Positions 7,135 through 20,400 of a stretch of DNA of 41,044 nt are shown here, piece after piece. This DNA comes from Phytopythium helicoides (taxonomy: Eukaryota; Oomycota; Peronosporomycetes; Pythiales; Pythiaceae), in NCBI GenBank assembly GCA_024867545.1, contig JANFNE010000099.1, positions 1 to 41,044 on the forward strand, written 5' to 3'. The notes under the pieces were generated by a model. That model did no database searches, was not told where the DNA came from, and was given only the letters and a program-made list of their open reading frames with translations. The translations under genes and the position numbers were made by a program. The first letter of the stretch is position 1; each line of letters begins with the position of its first letter.

Positions 7135-9144
7135 CCGCGCACGGCCGTTGGATTGATTGGCCTGTTGACACGTCTGCAACCGACCACGTCCGACCATGTC
7201 ATGCTGGACTCGTCCGTATTGGCCCTCGTGTTTTAGGCTCCATATCGGCGCGCGCGACACGGACACGTCCGCGCACGGCCGTTGGATTGATTGGCCTGTT
7301 GACACGTCTGCAACCGACCACGTCCGACCATGTCATGCTGGACTCGTCCGTATTGGCCCTCGTGTTTTAGGCTCCATATCGGCGCGCGCGACACGGACAC
7401 GTCCGCGCACGGCCGTTGGATTGATTGGCCTGTTGACACGTCTGCAACCGACCACGTCCGACCATGTCATGCTGGACTCGTCCGTATTGGCCCTCGTTTT
7501 TTAGGCTCCATATCGGCGCGCGCGACACGGACACGTCCGCGCACGGCCGTTGGATTGATTGGCCTGTTGACACGTCTGCAACCGACCACGTCCGACCATG
7601 TCATGCTGGACTCGTCCGTATTGGCCCTCGTGTTTTAGGCTCCATATCGGCGCGCGCGACACGGACACGTCCGCGCACGGCCGTTGGATTGATTGGCCTG
7701 TTGACACGTCTGCAACCGACCACGTCCGACCATGTCATGCTGGACTCGTCCGTATTGGCCCTCGTGTTTTAGGCTCCATATCGGCGCGCGCGACACGGAC
7801 ACGTCCGCGCACGGCCGTTGGATTGATTGGCCTGTTGACACGTCTGCAACCGACCACGTCCGACCATGTCATGCTGGACTCGTCCGTATTGGCCCTCGTG
7901 TTTTAGGCTCCATATCGGCGCGCGCGACACGGACACGTCCGCGCACGGCCGTTGGATTGATTGGCCTGTTGACACGTCTGCAACCGACCACGTCCGACCA
8001 TGTCATGCTGGACTCGTCCGTATTGGCCCTCGTGTTTTAGGCTCCATATCGGCGCGCGCGACACGGACACGTCCGCGCACGGCCGTTGGATTGATTGGCC
8101 TGTTGACACGTCTGCAACCGACCACGTCCGACCATGTCATGCTGGACTCGTCCGTATTGGCCCTCGTTTTTTAGGCTCCATATCGGCGCGCGCGACACGG
8201 ACACGTCCGCGCACGGCCGTTGGATTGATTGGCCTGTTGACACGTCTGCAACCGACCACGTCCGACCATGTCATGCTGGACTCGTCCGTATTGGCCCTCG
8301 TGTTTTAGGCTCCATATCGGCGCGCGCGACACGGACACGTCCGCGCACGGCCGTTGGATTGATTGGCCTGTTGACACGTCTGCAACCGACCACGTCCGAC
8401 CATGTCATGCTGGACTCGTCCGTATTGGCCCTCGTGTTTTAGGCTCCATATCGGCGCGCGCGACACGGACACGTCCGCGCACGGCCGTTGGATTGATTGG
8501 CCTGTTGACACGTCTGCAACCGACCACGTCCGACCATGTCATGCTGGACTCGTCCGTATTGGCCCTCGTGTTTTAGGCTCCATATCGGCGCGCGCGACAC
8601 GGACACGTCCGCGCACGGCCGTTGGATTGATTGGCCTGTTGACACGTCTGCAACCGACCACGTCCGACCATGTCATGCTGGACTCGTCCGTATTGGCCCT
8701 CGTGTTTTAGGCTCCATATCGGCGCGCGCGACACGGACACGTCCGCGCACGGCCGTTGGATTGATTGGCCTGTTGACACGTCTGCAACCGACCACGTCCG
8801 ACCATGTCATGCTGGACTCGTCCGTATTGGCCCTCGTTTTTTAGGCTCCATATCGGCGCGCGCGACACGGACACGTCCGCGCACGGCCGTTGGATTGATT
8901 GGCCTGTTGACACGTCTGCAACCGACCACGTCCGACCATGTCATGCTGGACTCGTCCGTATTGGCCCTCGTGTTTTAGGCTCCATATCGGCGCGCGCGAC
9001 ACGGACACGTCCGCGCACGACCGTTGGATTGATTGGCCTGTTGACACGTCTGCAACCGACCACGTCCGACCATGTCATGCTGGACTCGTCCGTATTGGCC
9101 CTCGTGTTTTAGGCTCCATATCGGCGCGCGCGACACGGACACGT
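7135..9144. repeat. Left-edge satellite block with 5-monomer periodicity
   Basis: Monomers with T at position 96 start at 7403, 8073 and 8743. They are exactly 670 bp (five monomers) apart, and each is separated from the next by four G-type monomers. The following T-type monomers at 9145 and 9547 switch to a spacing of three. This looks like a short higher-order repeat next to the unique DNA. Confidence 0.5.
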
Positions 9145-10216
9145 CCGCGCACGGCCGTTGGATTGATTGGCCTGTTGACACGTCTGCAACCGACCACGTC
9201 CGACCATGTCATGCTGGACTCGTCCGTATTGGCCCTCGTTTTTTAGGCTCCATATCGGCGCGCGCGACACGGAAACGTCCGCGCACGGCCGTTGGATTGA
9301 TTGGCCTGTTGACACGTCTGCAACCGACCACGTCCGACCATGTCATGCTGGACTCGTCCGTATTGGCCCTCGTGTTTTAGGCTCCATATCGGCGCGCGCG
9401 ACACGGACACGTCCGCGCACGGCCGTTGGATTGATTGGCCTGTTGACACGTCTGCAACCGACCACGTCCGACCATGTCATGCTGGACTCGTCCGTATTGG
9501 CCCTCGTGTTTTAGGCTCCATATCGGCGCGCGCGACACGGACACGTCCGCGCACGGCCGTTGGATTGATTGGCCTGTTGACACGTCTGCAACCGACCACG
9601 TCCGACCATGTCATGCTGGACTCGTCCGTATTGGCCCTCGTTTTTTAGGCTCCATATCGGCGCGCGCGACACGGACACGTCCGCGCACGGCCGTTGGATT
9701 GATTGGCCTGTTGACACGTCTGCAACCGACCACGTCCGACCATGTCATGCTGGACTCGTCCGTATTGGCCCTCGTTTTTTAGGCTCCATATCGGCGAGCG
9801 CGACACGGAAACGTCCGCGCACGGCCGTTGGATTGATTGGCCTGTTGACACGTCTGCAACCGACCACGTCCGACCATGTCATGCTGGACTCGTCCGTATT
9901 GGCCCTCGTTTTTTAGGCTCCATATCGGCGCGCGCGACACGGACACGTCCGCGCACGGCCGTTGGATTGATTGGCCTGTTGACACGTCTGCAACCGACCA
10001 CGTCCGACCATGTCATGCTGGACTCGTCCGTATTGGCCCTCGTGTTTTAGGCTCCATATCGGCGCGCGCGACACGGACACGTCCGCGCACGGCCGTTGGA
10101 TTGATTGGCCTGTTGACACGTCTGCAACCGACCACGTCCGACCATGTCATGCTGGACTCGTCCGTATTGGCCCTCGTGTTTTAGGCTCCATATCGGCGCG
10201 CGCGACACGGACACGT
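8743..10216. repeat. Eleven-monomer variant block, copy A
   Basis: The order of position-96 alleles over 11 monomers is T G G T G G T T T G G. The fourth and eighth monomers also carry the rare C130A change (bases 9274 and 9810). The same order with the same two C130A monomers recurs at 25494-26965. Copy A has private changes at 9020 (G10A) and 9797 (C117A). Confidence 0.6.
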
Positions 10217-11154
10217 CCGCGCACGGCCGTTGGATTGATTGGCCTGTTGACACGTCTGCAACCGACCACGTCCGACCATGTCATGCTGGACTCGTCCGTA
10301 TTGGCCCTCGTGTTTTAGGCTCCATATCGGCGCGCGCGACACGGACACGTCCGCGCACGGCCGTTGGATTGATTGGCCTGTTGACACGTCTGCAACCGAC
10401 CACGTCCGACCATGTCATGCTGGACTCGTCCGTATTGGCCCTCGTGTTTTAGGCTCCATATCGGCGCGCGCGACACGGACACGTCCGCGCACGGCCGTTG
10501 GATTGATTGGCCTGTTGACACGTCTGCAACCGACCACGTCCGACCATGTCATGCTGGACTCGTCCGTATTGGCCCTCGTGTTTTAGGCTCCATATCGGCG
10601 CGCGCGACACGGACACGTCCGCGCACGGCCGTTGGATTGATTGGCCTGTTGACACGTCTGCAACCGACCACGTCCGACCATGTCATGCTGGACTCGTCCG
10701 TATTGGCCCTCGTGTTTTAGGCTCCATATCGGCGCGCGCGACACGGACACGTCCGCGCACGGCCGTTGGATTGATTGGCCTGTTGACACGTCTGCAACCG
10801 ACCACGTCCGACCATGTCATGCTGGACTCGTCCGTATTGGCCCTCGTGTTTTAGGCTCCATATCGGCGCGCGCGACACGGACACGTCCGCGCACGGCCGT
10901 TGGATTGATTGGCCTGTTGACACGTCTGCAACCGACCACGTCCGACCATGTCATGCTGGACTCGTCCGTATTGGCCCTCGTGTTTTAGGCTCCATATCGG
11001 CGCGCGCGACACGGACACGTCCGCGCACGGCCGTTGGATTGATTGGCCTGTTGACACGTCTGCAACCGACCACGTCCGACCATGTCATGCTGGACTCGTC
11101 CGTATTGGCCCTCGTGTTTTAGGCTCCATATCGGCGCGCGCGACACGGACACGT

Positions 11155-13432
11155 CCGCGCACGGCCGTTGGATTGATTGGCCTGTTGACACGTCTGCAAC
11201 CGACCACGTCCGACCATGTCATGCTGGACTCGTCCGTATTGGCCCTCGTGTTTTAGGCTCCATATCGGCGAGCGCGACACGGACACGTCCGCGCACGGCC
11301 GTTGGATTGATTGGCCTGTTGACACGTCTGCAACCGACCACGTCCGACCATGTCATGCTGGACTCGTCCGTATTGGCCCTCGTTTTTTAGGCTCCATATC
11401 GGCGCGCGCGACACGGACACGTCCGCGCACGGCCGTTGGATTGATTGGCCTGTTGACACGTCTGCAACCGACCACGTCCGACCATGTCATGCTGGACTCG
11501 TCCGTATTGGCCCTCGTGTTTTAGGCTCCATATCGGCGCGCGCGACACGGACACGTCCGCGCACGGCCGTTGGATTGATTGGCCTGTTGACACGTCTGCA
11601 ACCGACCACGTCCGACCATGTCATGCTGGACTCGTCCGTATTGGCCCTCGTGTTTTAGGCTCCATATCGGCGCGCGCGACACGGACACGTCCGCGCACGG
11701 CCGTTGGATTGATTGGCCTGTTGACACGTCTGCAACCGACCACGTCCGACCATGTCATGCTGGACTCGTCCGTATTGGCCCTCGTGTTTTAGGCTCCATA
11801 TCGGCGAGCGCGACACGGACACGTCCGCGCACGGCCGTTGGATTGATTGGCCTGTTGACACGTCTGCAACCGACCACGTCCGACCATGTCATGCTGGACT
11901 CGTCCGTATTGGCCCTCGTGTTTTAGGCTCCATATCGGCGCGCGCGACACGGACACGTCCGCGCACGGCCGTTGGATTGATTGGCCTGTTGACACGTCTG
12001 CAACCGACCACGTCCGACCATGTCATGCTGGACTCGTCCGTATTGGCCCTCGTGTTTTAGGCTCCATATCGGCGCGCGCGACACGGACACGTCCGCGCAC
12101 GGCCGTTGGATTGATTGGCCTGTTGACACGTCTGCAACCGACCACGTCCGACCATGTCATGCTGGACTCGTCCGTATTGGCCCTCGTGTTTTAGGCTCCA
12201 TATCGGCGCGCGCGACACGGACACGTCCGCGCACGGCCGTTGGATTGATTGGCCTGTTGACACGTCTGCAACCGACCACGTCCGACCATGTCATGCTGGA
12301 CTCGTCCGTATTGGCCCTCGTGTTTTAGGCTCCATATCGGCGAGCGCGACACGGACACGTCCGCGCACGGCCGTTGGATTGATTGGCCTGTTGACACGTC
12401 TGCAACCGACCACGTCCGACCATGTCATGCTGGACTCGTCCGTATTGGCCCTCGTGTTTTAGGCTCCATATCGGCGCGCGCGACACGGACACGTCCGCGC
12501 ACGGCCGTTGGATTGATTGGCCTGTTGACACGTCTGCAACCGACCACGTCCGACCATGTCATGCTGGACTCGTCCGTATTGGCCCTCGTGTTTTAGGCTC
12601 CATATCGGCGCGCGCGACACGGACACGTCCGCGCACGGCCGTTGGATTGATTGGCCTGTTGACACGTCTGCAACCGACCACGTCCGACCATGTCATGCTG
12701 GACTCGTCCGTATTGGCCCTCGTGTTTTAGGCTCCATATCGGCGCGCGCGACACGGACACGTCCGCGCACGGCCGTTGGATTGATTGGCCTGTTGACACG
12801 TCTGCAACCGACCACGTCCGACCATGTCATGCTGGACTCGTCCGTATTGGCCCTCGTGTTTTAGGCTCCATATCGGCGCGCGCGACACGGACACGTCCGC
12901 GCACGGCCGTTGGATTGATTGGCCTGTTGACACGTCTGCAACCGACCACGTCCGACCATGTCATGCTGGACTCGTCCGTATTGGCCCTCGTGTTTTAGGC
13001 TCCATATCGGCGAGCGCGACACGGACACGTCCGCGCACGGCCGTTGGATTGATTGGCCTGTTGACACGTCTGCAACCGACCACGTCCGACCATGTCATGC
13101 TGGACTCGTCCGTATTGGCCCTCGTTTTTTAGGCTTCATATCGGCGCGCGCGACACGGACACGTCCGCGCACGGCCGTTGGATTGATTGGCCTGTTGACA
13201 CGTCTGCAACCGACCACGTCCGACCATGTCATGCTGGACTCGTCCGTATTGGCCCTCGTGTTTTAGGCTCCATATCGGCGCGCGCGACACGGACACGTCC
13301 GCGCACGGCCGTTGGATTGATTGGCCTGTTGACACGTCTGCAACCGACCACGTCCGACCATGTCATGCTGGACTCGTCCGTATTGGCCCTCGTGTTTTAG
13401 GCTCCATATCGGCGAGCGCGACACGGACACGT
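11155..13432. repeat. Satellite block with recurrent C117A monomers, mostly 4-monomer spacing
   Basis: Monomers carrying C117A (GGCGAGCGCG in place of GGCGCGCGCG) have the changed base at 11271, 11807, 12343, 13013 and 13415. The spacings are 536, 536, 670 and 402 bp, which are 4, 4, 5 and 3 monomers. The only other C117A copy seen is at 9797. This suggests local spread of a multi-monomer unit. Confidence 0.5.
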
Positions 13433-14340
13433 CCGCGCACGGCCGTTGGATTGATTGGCCTGTTGACACGTCTGCAACCGACCACGTCCGACCATGTCAT
13501 GCTGGACTCGTCCGTATTGGCCCTCGTGTTTTAGGCTCCATATCGGCGCGCGCGACACGGACACGTCCGCGCACGGCCGTTGGATTGATTGGCCTGTTGA
13601 CACGTCTGCAACCGACCACGTCCGACCATGTCATGCTGGACTCGTCCGTATTGGCCCTCGTGTTTTAGGCTCCATATCGGCGCGCGCGACACGGACACGT
13701 CCGCGCACGGCCGTTGGATTGATTGGCCTGTTGACACGTCTGCAACCGACCACGTCCGACCATGTCATGCTGGACTCGTCCGTATTGGCCCTCGTTTTTT
13801 AGGCTCCATATCGGCGCGCGCGACACGGACACGTCCGCGCACGGCCGTTGGATTGATTGGCCTGTTGACACGTCTGCAACCGACCACGTCCGACCATGTC
13901 ATGCTGGACTCGTCCGTATTGGCCCTCGTGTTTTAGGCTCCATATCGGCGCGCGCGACACGGACACGTCCGCGCACGGCCGTTGGATTGATTGGCCTGTT
14001 GACACGTCTGCAACCGACCACGTCCGACCATGTCATGCTGGACTCGTCCGTATTGGCCCTCGTGTTTTAGGCTCCATATCGGCGCGCGCGACACGGACAC
14101 GTCCGCGCACGGCCGTTGGATTGATTGGCCTGTTGACACGTCTGCAACCGACCACGTCCGACCATGTCATGCTGGACTCGTCCGTATTGGCCCTCGTGTT
14201 TTAGGCTCCATATCGGCGCGCGCGACACGGACACGTCCGCGCACGGCCGTTGGATTGATTGGCCTGTTGACACGTCTGCAACCGACCACGTCCGACCATG
14301 TCATGCTGGACTCGTCCGTATTGGCCCTCGTGTTTTAGGC

Positions 14341-14473
14341 TCCATATCGGCGCGCGCGACACGGACACGTCCGCGCACGGCGTTGGATTGATGGCCTGTT
14401 GACACGTCTGCAACCGACCACGTCCGAACCATGTCATGCTGGACTCGTCCGTATTGGCCCTCGTTTTTTAGGC
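14341..14473. repeat. Degenerate satellite monomer
   Basis: This unit lacks one C near 14380 and one T near 14391 and has an extra A near 14427, for a length of 133 bp. The flanking units match the consensus. Several one-base errors in one unit suggest a local sequence-quality problem or a single decayed copy. Confidence 0.6.
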
Positions 14474-17400
14474 TCCATATCGGCGCGCGCGACACGGACA
14501 CGTCCGCGCACGGCCGTTGGATTGATTGGCCTGTTGACACGTCTGCAACCGACCACGTCCGACCATGTCATGCTGGACTCGTCCGTATTGGCCCTCGTTT
14601 TTTAGGCTCCATATCGGCGCGCGCGACACGGACACGTCCGCGCACGGCCGTTGGATTGATTGGCCTGTTGACACGTCTGCAACCGACCACGTCCGACCAT
14701 GTCATGCTGGACTCGTCCGTATTGGCCCTCGTGTTTTAGGCTCCATATCGGCGCGCGCGACACGGACACGTCCGCGCACGGCCGTTGGATTGATTGGCCT
14801 GTTGACACGTCTGCAACCGACCACGTCCGACCATGTCATGCTGGACTCGTCCGTATTGGCCCTCGTGTTTTAGGCTCCATATCGGCGCGCGCGACACGGA
14901 CACGTCCGCGCACGGCCGTTGGATTGATTGGCCTGTTGACACGTCTGCAACCGACCACGTCCGACCATGTCATGCTGGACTCGTCCGTATTGGCCCTCGT
15001 TTTTTAGGCTCCATATCGGCGCGCGCGACACGGACACGTCCGCGCACGGCCGTTGGATTGATTGGCCTGTTGACACGTCTGCAACCGACCACGTCCGACC
15101 ATGTCATGCTGGACTCGTCCGTATTGGCCCTCGTTTTTTAGGCTCCATATCGGCGCGCGCGACACGGACACGTCCGCGCACGGCCGTTGGATTGATTGGC
15201 CTGTTGACACGTCTGCAACCGACCACGTCCGACCATGTCATGCTGGACTCGTCCGTATTGGCCCTCGTTTTTTAGGCTCCATATCGGCGCGCGCGACACG
15301 GACACGTCCGCGCACGGCCGTTGGATTGATTGGCCTGTTGACACGTCTGCAACCGACCACGTCCGACCATGTCATGCTGGACTCGTCCGTATTGGCCCTC
15401 GTGTTTTAGGCTCCATATCGGCGCGCGCGACACGGACACGTCCGCGCACGGCCGTTGGATTGATTGGCCTGTTGACACGTCTGCAACCGACCACGTCCGA
15501 CCATGTCATGCTGGACTCGTCCGTATTGGCCCTCGTTTTTTAGGCTCCATATCGGCGCGCGCGACACGGACACGTCCGCGCACGGCCGTTGGATTGATTG
15601 GCCTGTTGACACGTCTGCAACCGACCACGTCCGACCATGTCATGCTGGACTCGTCCGTATTGGCCCTCGTTTTTTAGGCTCCATATCGGCGCGCGCGACA
15701 CGGACACGTCCGCGCACGGCCGTTGGATTGATTGGCCTGTTGACACGTCTGCAACCGACCACGTCCGACCATGTCATGCTGGACTCGTCCGTATTGGCCC
15801 TCGTGTTTTAGGCTCCATATCGGCGCGCGCGACACGGACACGTCCGCGCACGGCCGTTGGATTGATTGGCCTGTTGACACGTCTGCAACCGACCACGTCC
15901 GACCATGTCATGCTGGACTCGTCCGTATTGGCCCTCGTTTTTTAGGCTCCATATCGGCGCGCGCGACACGGACACGTCCGCGCACGGCCGTTGGATTGAT
16001 TGGCCTGTTGACACGTCTGCAACCGACCACGTCCGACCATGTCATGCTGGACTCGTCCGTATTGGCCCTCGTGTTTTAGGCTCCATATCGGCGCGCGCGA
16101 CACGGACACGTCCGCGCACGGCCGTTGGATTGATTGGCCTGTTGACACGTCTGCAACCGACCACGTCCGACCATGTCATGCTGGACTCGTCCGTATTGGC
16201 CCTCGTGTTTTAGGCTCCATATCGGCGCGCGCGACACGGACACGTCCGCGCACGGCCGTTGGATTGATTGGCCTGTTGACACGTCTGCAACCGACCACGT
16301 CCGACCATGTCATGCTGGACTCGTCCGTATTGGCCCTCGTGTTTTAGGCTCCATATCGGCGCGCGCGACACGGACACGTCCGCGCACGGCCGTTGGATTG
16401 ATTGGCCTGTTGACACGTCTGCAACCGACCACGTCCGACCATGTCATGCTGGACTCGTCCGTATTGGCCCTCGTTTTTTAGGCTCCATATCGGCGCGCGC
16501 GACACGGACACGTCCGCGCACGGCCGTTGGATTGATTGGCCTGTTGACACGTCTGCAACCGACCACGTCCGACCATGTCATGCTGGACTCGTCCGTATTG
16601 GCCCTCGTTTTTTAGGCTCCATATCGGCGCGCGCGACACGGACACGTCCGCGCACGGCCGTTGGATTGATTGGCCTGTTGACACGTCTGCAACCGACCAC
16701 GTCCGACCATGTCATGCTGGACTCGTCCGTATTGGCCCTCGTTTTTTAGGCTCCATATCGGCGCGCGCGACACGGACACGTCCGCGCACGGCCGTTGGAT
16801 TGATTGGCCTGTTGACACGTCTGCAACCGACCACGTCCGACCATGTCATGCTGGACTCGTCCGTATTGGCCCTCGTGTTTTAGGCTCCATATCGGCGCGC
16901 GCGACACGGACACGTCCGCGCACGGCCGTTGGATTGATTGGCCTGTTGACACGTCTGCAACCGACCACGTCCGACCATGTCATGCTGGACTCGTCCGTAT
17001 TGGCCCTCGTTTTTTAGGCTCCATATCGGCGCGCGCGACACGGACACGTCCGCGCACGGCCGTTGGATTGATTGGCCTGTTGACACGTCTGCAACCGACC
17101 ACGTCCGACCATGTCATGCTGGACTCGTCCGTATTGGCCCTCGTGTTTTAGGCTCCATATCGGCGCGCGCGACACGGACACGTCCGCGCACGGCCGTTGG
17201 ATTGATTGGCCTGTTGACACGTCTGCAACCGACCACGTCCGACCATGTCATGCTGGACTCGTCCGTATTGGCCCTCGTTTTTTAGGCTCCATATCGGCGC
17301 GCGCGACACGGACACGTCCGCGCACGGCCGTTGGATTGATTGGCCTGTTGACACGTCTGCAACCGACCACGTCCGACCATGTCATGCTGGACTCGTCCGT

Positions 17401-20400
17401 ATTGGCCCTCGTGTTTTAGGCTCCATATCGGCGCGCGCGACACGGACACGTCCGCGCACGGCCGTTGGATTGATTGGCCTGTTGACACGTCTGCAACCGA
17501 CCACGTCCGACCATGTCATGCTGGACTCGTCCGTATTGGCCCTCGTTTTTTAGGCTCCATATCGGCGCGCGCGACACGGACACGTCCGCGCACGGCCGTT
17601 GGATTGATTGGCCTGTTGACACGTCTGCAACCGACCACGTCCGACCATGTCATGCTGGACTCGTCCGTATTGGCCCTCGTGTTTTAGGCTCCATATCGGC
17701 GCGCGCGACACGGACACGTCCGCGCACGGCCGTTGGATTGATTGGCCTGTTGACACGTCTGCAACCGACCACGTCCGACCATGTCATGCTGGACTCGTCC
17801 GTATTGGCCCTCGTGTTTTAGGCTCCATATCGGCGCGCGCGACACGGACACGTCCGCGCACGGCCGTTGGATTGATTGGCCTGTTGACACGTCTGCAACC
17901 GACCACGTCCGACCATGTCATGCTGGACTCGTCCGTATTGGCCCTCGTTTTTTAGGCTCCATATCGGCGCGCGCGACACGGACACGTCCGCGCACGGCCG
18001 TTGGATTGATTGGCCTGTTGACACGTCTGCAACCGACCACGTCCGACCATGTCATGCTGGACTCGTCCGTATTGGCCCTCGTGTTTTAGGCTCCATATCG
18101 GCGCGCGCGACACGGACACGTCCGCGCACGGCCGTTGGATTGATTGGCCTGTTGACACGTCTGCAACCGACCACGTCCGACCATGTCATGCTGGACTCGT
18201 CCGTATTGGCCCTCGTGTTTTAGGCTCCATATCGGCGCGCGCGACACGGACACGTCCGCGCACGGCCGTTGGATTGATTGGCCTGTTGACACGTCTGCAA
18301 CCGACCACGTCCGACCATGTCATGCTGGACTCGTCCGTATTGGCCCTCGTGTTTTAGGCTCCATATCGGCGCGCGCGACACGGACACGTCCGCGCACGGC
18401 CGTTGGATTGATTGGCCTGTTGACACGTCTGCAACCGACCACGTCCGACCATGTCATGCTGGACTCGTCCGTATTGGCCCTCGTTTTTTAGGCTCCATAT
18501 CGGCGCGCGCGACACGGACACGTCCGCGCACGGCCGTTGGATTGATTGGCCTGTTGACACGTCTGCAACCGACCACGTCCGACCATGTCATGCTGGACTC
18601 GTCCGTATTGGCCCTCGTGTTTTAGGCTCCATATCGGCGCGCGCGACACGGACACGTCCGCGCACGGCCGTTGGATTGATTGGCCTGTTGACACGTCTGC
18701 AACCGACCACGTCCGACCATGTCATGCTGGACTCGTCCGTATTGGCCCTCGTTTTTTAGGCTCCATATCGGCGCGCGCGACACGGACACGTCCGCGCACG
18801 GCCGTTGGATTGATTGGCCTGTTGACACGTCTGCAACCGACCACGTCCGACCATGTCATGCTGGACTCGTCCGTATTGGCCCTCGTTTTTTAGGCTCCAT
18901 ATCGGCGCGCGCGACACGGACACGTCCGCGCACGGCCGTTGGATTGATTGGCCTGTTGACACGTCTGCAACCGACCACGTCCGACCATGTCATGCTGGAC
19001 TCGTCCGTATTGGCCCTCGTGTTTTAGGCTCCATATCGGCGCGCGCGACACGGACACGTCCGCGCACGGCCGTTGGATTGATTGGCCTGTTGACACGTCT
19101 GCAACCGACCACGTCCGACCATGTCATGCTGGACTCGTCCGTATTGGCCCTCGTGTTTTAGGCTCCATATCGGCGCGCGCGACACGGACACGTCCGCGCA
19201 CGGCCGTTGGATTGATTGGCCTGTTGACACGTCTGCAACCGACCACGTCCGACCATGTCATGCTGGACTCGTCCGTATTGGCCCTCGTGTTTTAGGCTCC
19301 ATATCGGCGCGCGCGACACGGACACGTCCGCGCACGGCCGTTGGATTGATTGGCCTGTTGACACGTCTGCAACCGACCACGTCCGACCATGTCATGCTGG
19401 ACTCGTCCGTATTGGCCCTCGTGTTTTAGGCTCCATATCGGCGCGCGCGACACGGACACGTCCGCGCACGGCCGTTGGATTGATTGGCCTGTTGACACGT
19501 CTGCAACCGACCACGTCCGACCATGTCATGCTGGACTCGTCCGTATTGGCCCTCGTTTTTTAGGCTCCATATCGGCGCGCGCGACACGGACACGTCCGCG
19601 CACGGCCGTTGGATTGATTGGCCTGTTGACACGTCTGCAACCGACCACGTCCGACCATGTCATGCTGGACTCGTCCGTATTGGCCCTCGTGTTTTAGGCT
19701 CCATATCGGCGCGCGCGACACGGACACGTCCGCGCACGGCCGTTGGATTGATTGGCCTGTTGACACGTCTGCAACCGACCACGTCCGACCATGTCATGCT
19801 GGACTCGTCCGTATTGGCCCTCGTTTTTTAGGCTCCATATCGGCGCGCGCGACACGGACACGTCCGCGCACGGCCGTTGGATTGATTGGCCTGTTGACAC
19901 GTCTGCAACCGACCACGTCCGACCATGTCATGCTGGACTCGTCCGTATTGGCCCTCGTGTTTTAGGCTCCATATCGGCGCGCGCGACACGGACACGTCCG
20001 CGCACGGCCGTTGGATTGATTGGCCTGTTGACACGTCTGCAACCGACCACGTCCGACCATGTCATGCTGGACTCGTCCGTATTGGCCCTCGTTTTTTAGG
20101 CTCCATATCGGCGCGCGCGACACGGACACGTCCGCGCACGGCCGTTGGATTGATTGGCCTGTTGACACGTCTGCAACCGACCACGTCCGACCATGTCATG
20201 CTGGACTCGTCCGTATTGGCCCTCGTTTTTTAGGCTCCATATCGGCGCGCGCGACACGGACACGTCCGCGCACGGCCGTTGGATTGATTGGCCTGTTGAC
20301 ACGTCTGCAACCGACCACGTCCGACCATGTCATGCTGGACTCGTCCGTATTGGCCCTCGTGTTTTAGGCTCCATATCGGCGCGCGCGACACGGACACGTC

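Noticed and set aside
7135..7268. CENP-B box in the monomer
   Set aside because: CCGTTGGATTG shares only CG, TTGG and A with the CENP-B core; the leading TT and the trailing CGGG are missing.
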